Assembly (NCBI GenBank): GCA_028751875.1
Contig: CM054143.1
Coordinates: forward strand, 64,122,176-64,186,175
Reading direction: 5' to 3'
DNA: 64,000 nucleotides
DNA from: Rapana venosa
Lineage: Eukaryota; Mollusca; Gastropoda; Neogastropoda; Muricidae
How positions within the stretch are numbered: position 1 is the first letter of the stretch; every line of letters begins with the position of its first letter. The notes beneath the pieces are model-generated. The model was given only the letters and a program-made list of their open reading frames with translations. It was not told where the DNA came from and searched no databases. The translations under genes were made by a program, and so were the position numbers. Below are positions 63,640 to 64,000 of the stretch, one piece after another.

Positions 63640-64000
63640 TGATTGTATTTTTTCAAACTAAAAAGATGGTGTGTACTGAAAAAGGGGTTTTTGAAATTTT
63701 TTTTGTTTTGGGAAAGGTTTTGTGATTTTTTTTACGGGAAAGTGGTGTGATTCTGTATTTTTGGGAAAAATTTTTTTTGATTTTGTGAAAAATAAATTGG
63801 GTGAATTTTGTTTTTGGGGAAAGTTTGGGTACTGAAAAGTAGGGGTTTTTCTTGGTTTTTCAAAAGTTTTTTGTACTGAAAAGTGGTGATTCAAAGTTTT
63901 GCAAAGGTTTTTGATTTTTTTGTACTTTAAAATAGTAAAAAAACGTGGGTTTGGCAAAGCTTGGGGCGTTTTTGGGACTTTAAAAAATGGGCTATTGTGT
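63640..64000. repeat. Degenerate tandem repeat, period about 50-60 bp
   Basis: TACTGAAAAGTGGTGATT-like and CAAAGGTTTTTGATTTT-like words alternate at least five times (about 63,675, 63,745, 63,830, 63,875, 63,925) to the window end. The array probably continues beyond it. Confidence 0.6.

Overview
The window is nuclear DNA from an animal, most probably a marine mollusc (inference). Long stretches lack coding sequence. There are spliced exons with GT/AG borders, long (GT)n, (GA)n, (AT)n and (GAA)n microsatellites, tRNA-derived SINEs, and at least a dozen non-LTR retrotransposon copies of the RTE type (endonuclease starting WNVRT, tail ending in a Q-G-T-V-x-G-x-R-R-x-G block) and the CR1/L2/Rex1 group (H-W-L-P-V C-terminal block). 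No bacterial operon, rRNA, intact tRNA gene or CRISPR array is visible.

Left third (about 1-20,300). The most notable feature is a head-to-head inverted duplication of a spliced gene. The right arm (+ strand) has a signal-peptide exon (11,236-11,293) with a consensus donor, then a 543-bp exon (17,981-18,523) with good splice sites and matching intron phase. The left arm (- strand) carries the same promoter block, the same first exon (broken) and the same second exon (9,044 down to about 6,290). Its second exon is about 96% identical over the first 264 bases and still open, but an RTE element has landed in it. Retroelements inserted in one arm have clean empty sites in the other, so the order of events can be read. 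A full CRE palindrome and a neighbouring TTACGTAA-type site are kept at the same distance upstream of both first exons.

Middle (about 20,300-36,600). This is a retrotransposon graveyard: a + strand CR1/L2-group copy with a mutated YADD box, a - strand copy of another CR1/Jockey-like family cut by an RTE element with a strongly folded 5' leader, a fragment of a LINE ORF1 esterase, and a nearly complete - strand CR1/L2-group copy ending in (ATT)n. LINE 3' tails ending in microsatellites recur and seem to have seeded several repeats.

Right half (about 36,600-64,000). The consensus deteriorates. Bases increasingly occur as homopolymer blocks, and from 46,618 to about 54,230 almost every base sits in a run. 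That stretch begins in the middle of an RTE endonuclease domain and is almost certainly an unpolished assembly artefact. A cleaner island (about 43,850-46,600) holds LINE fragments and one exon-like frame. Several degenerate tandem arrays (25, 30, 67, 39 and about 57 bp) can still be read on either side. Long reading frames rich in F, K, G and P there should not be treated as genes.

No host gene could be named with confidence; the inverted secreted-protein pair is the best candidate for undescribed biology.
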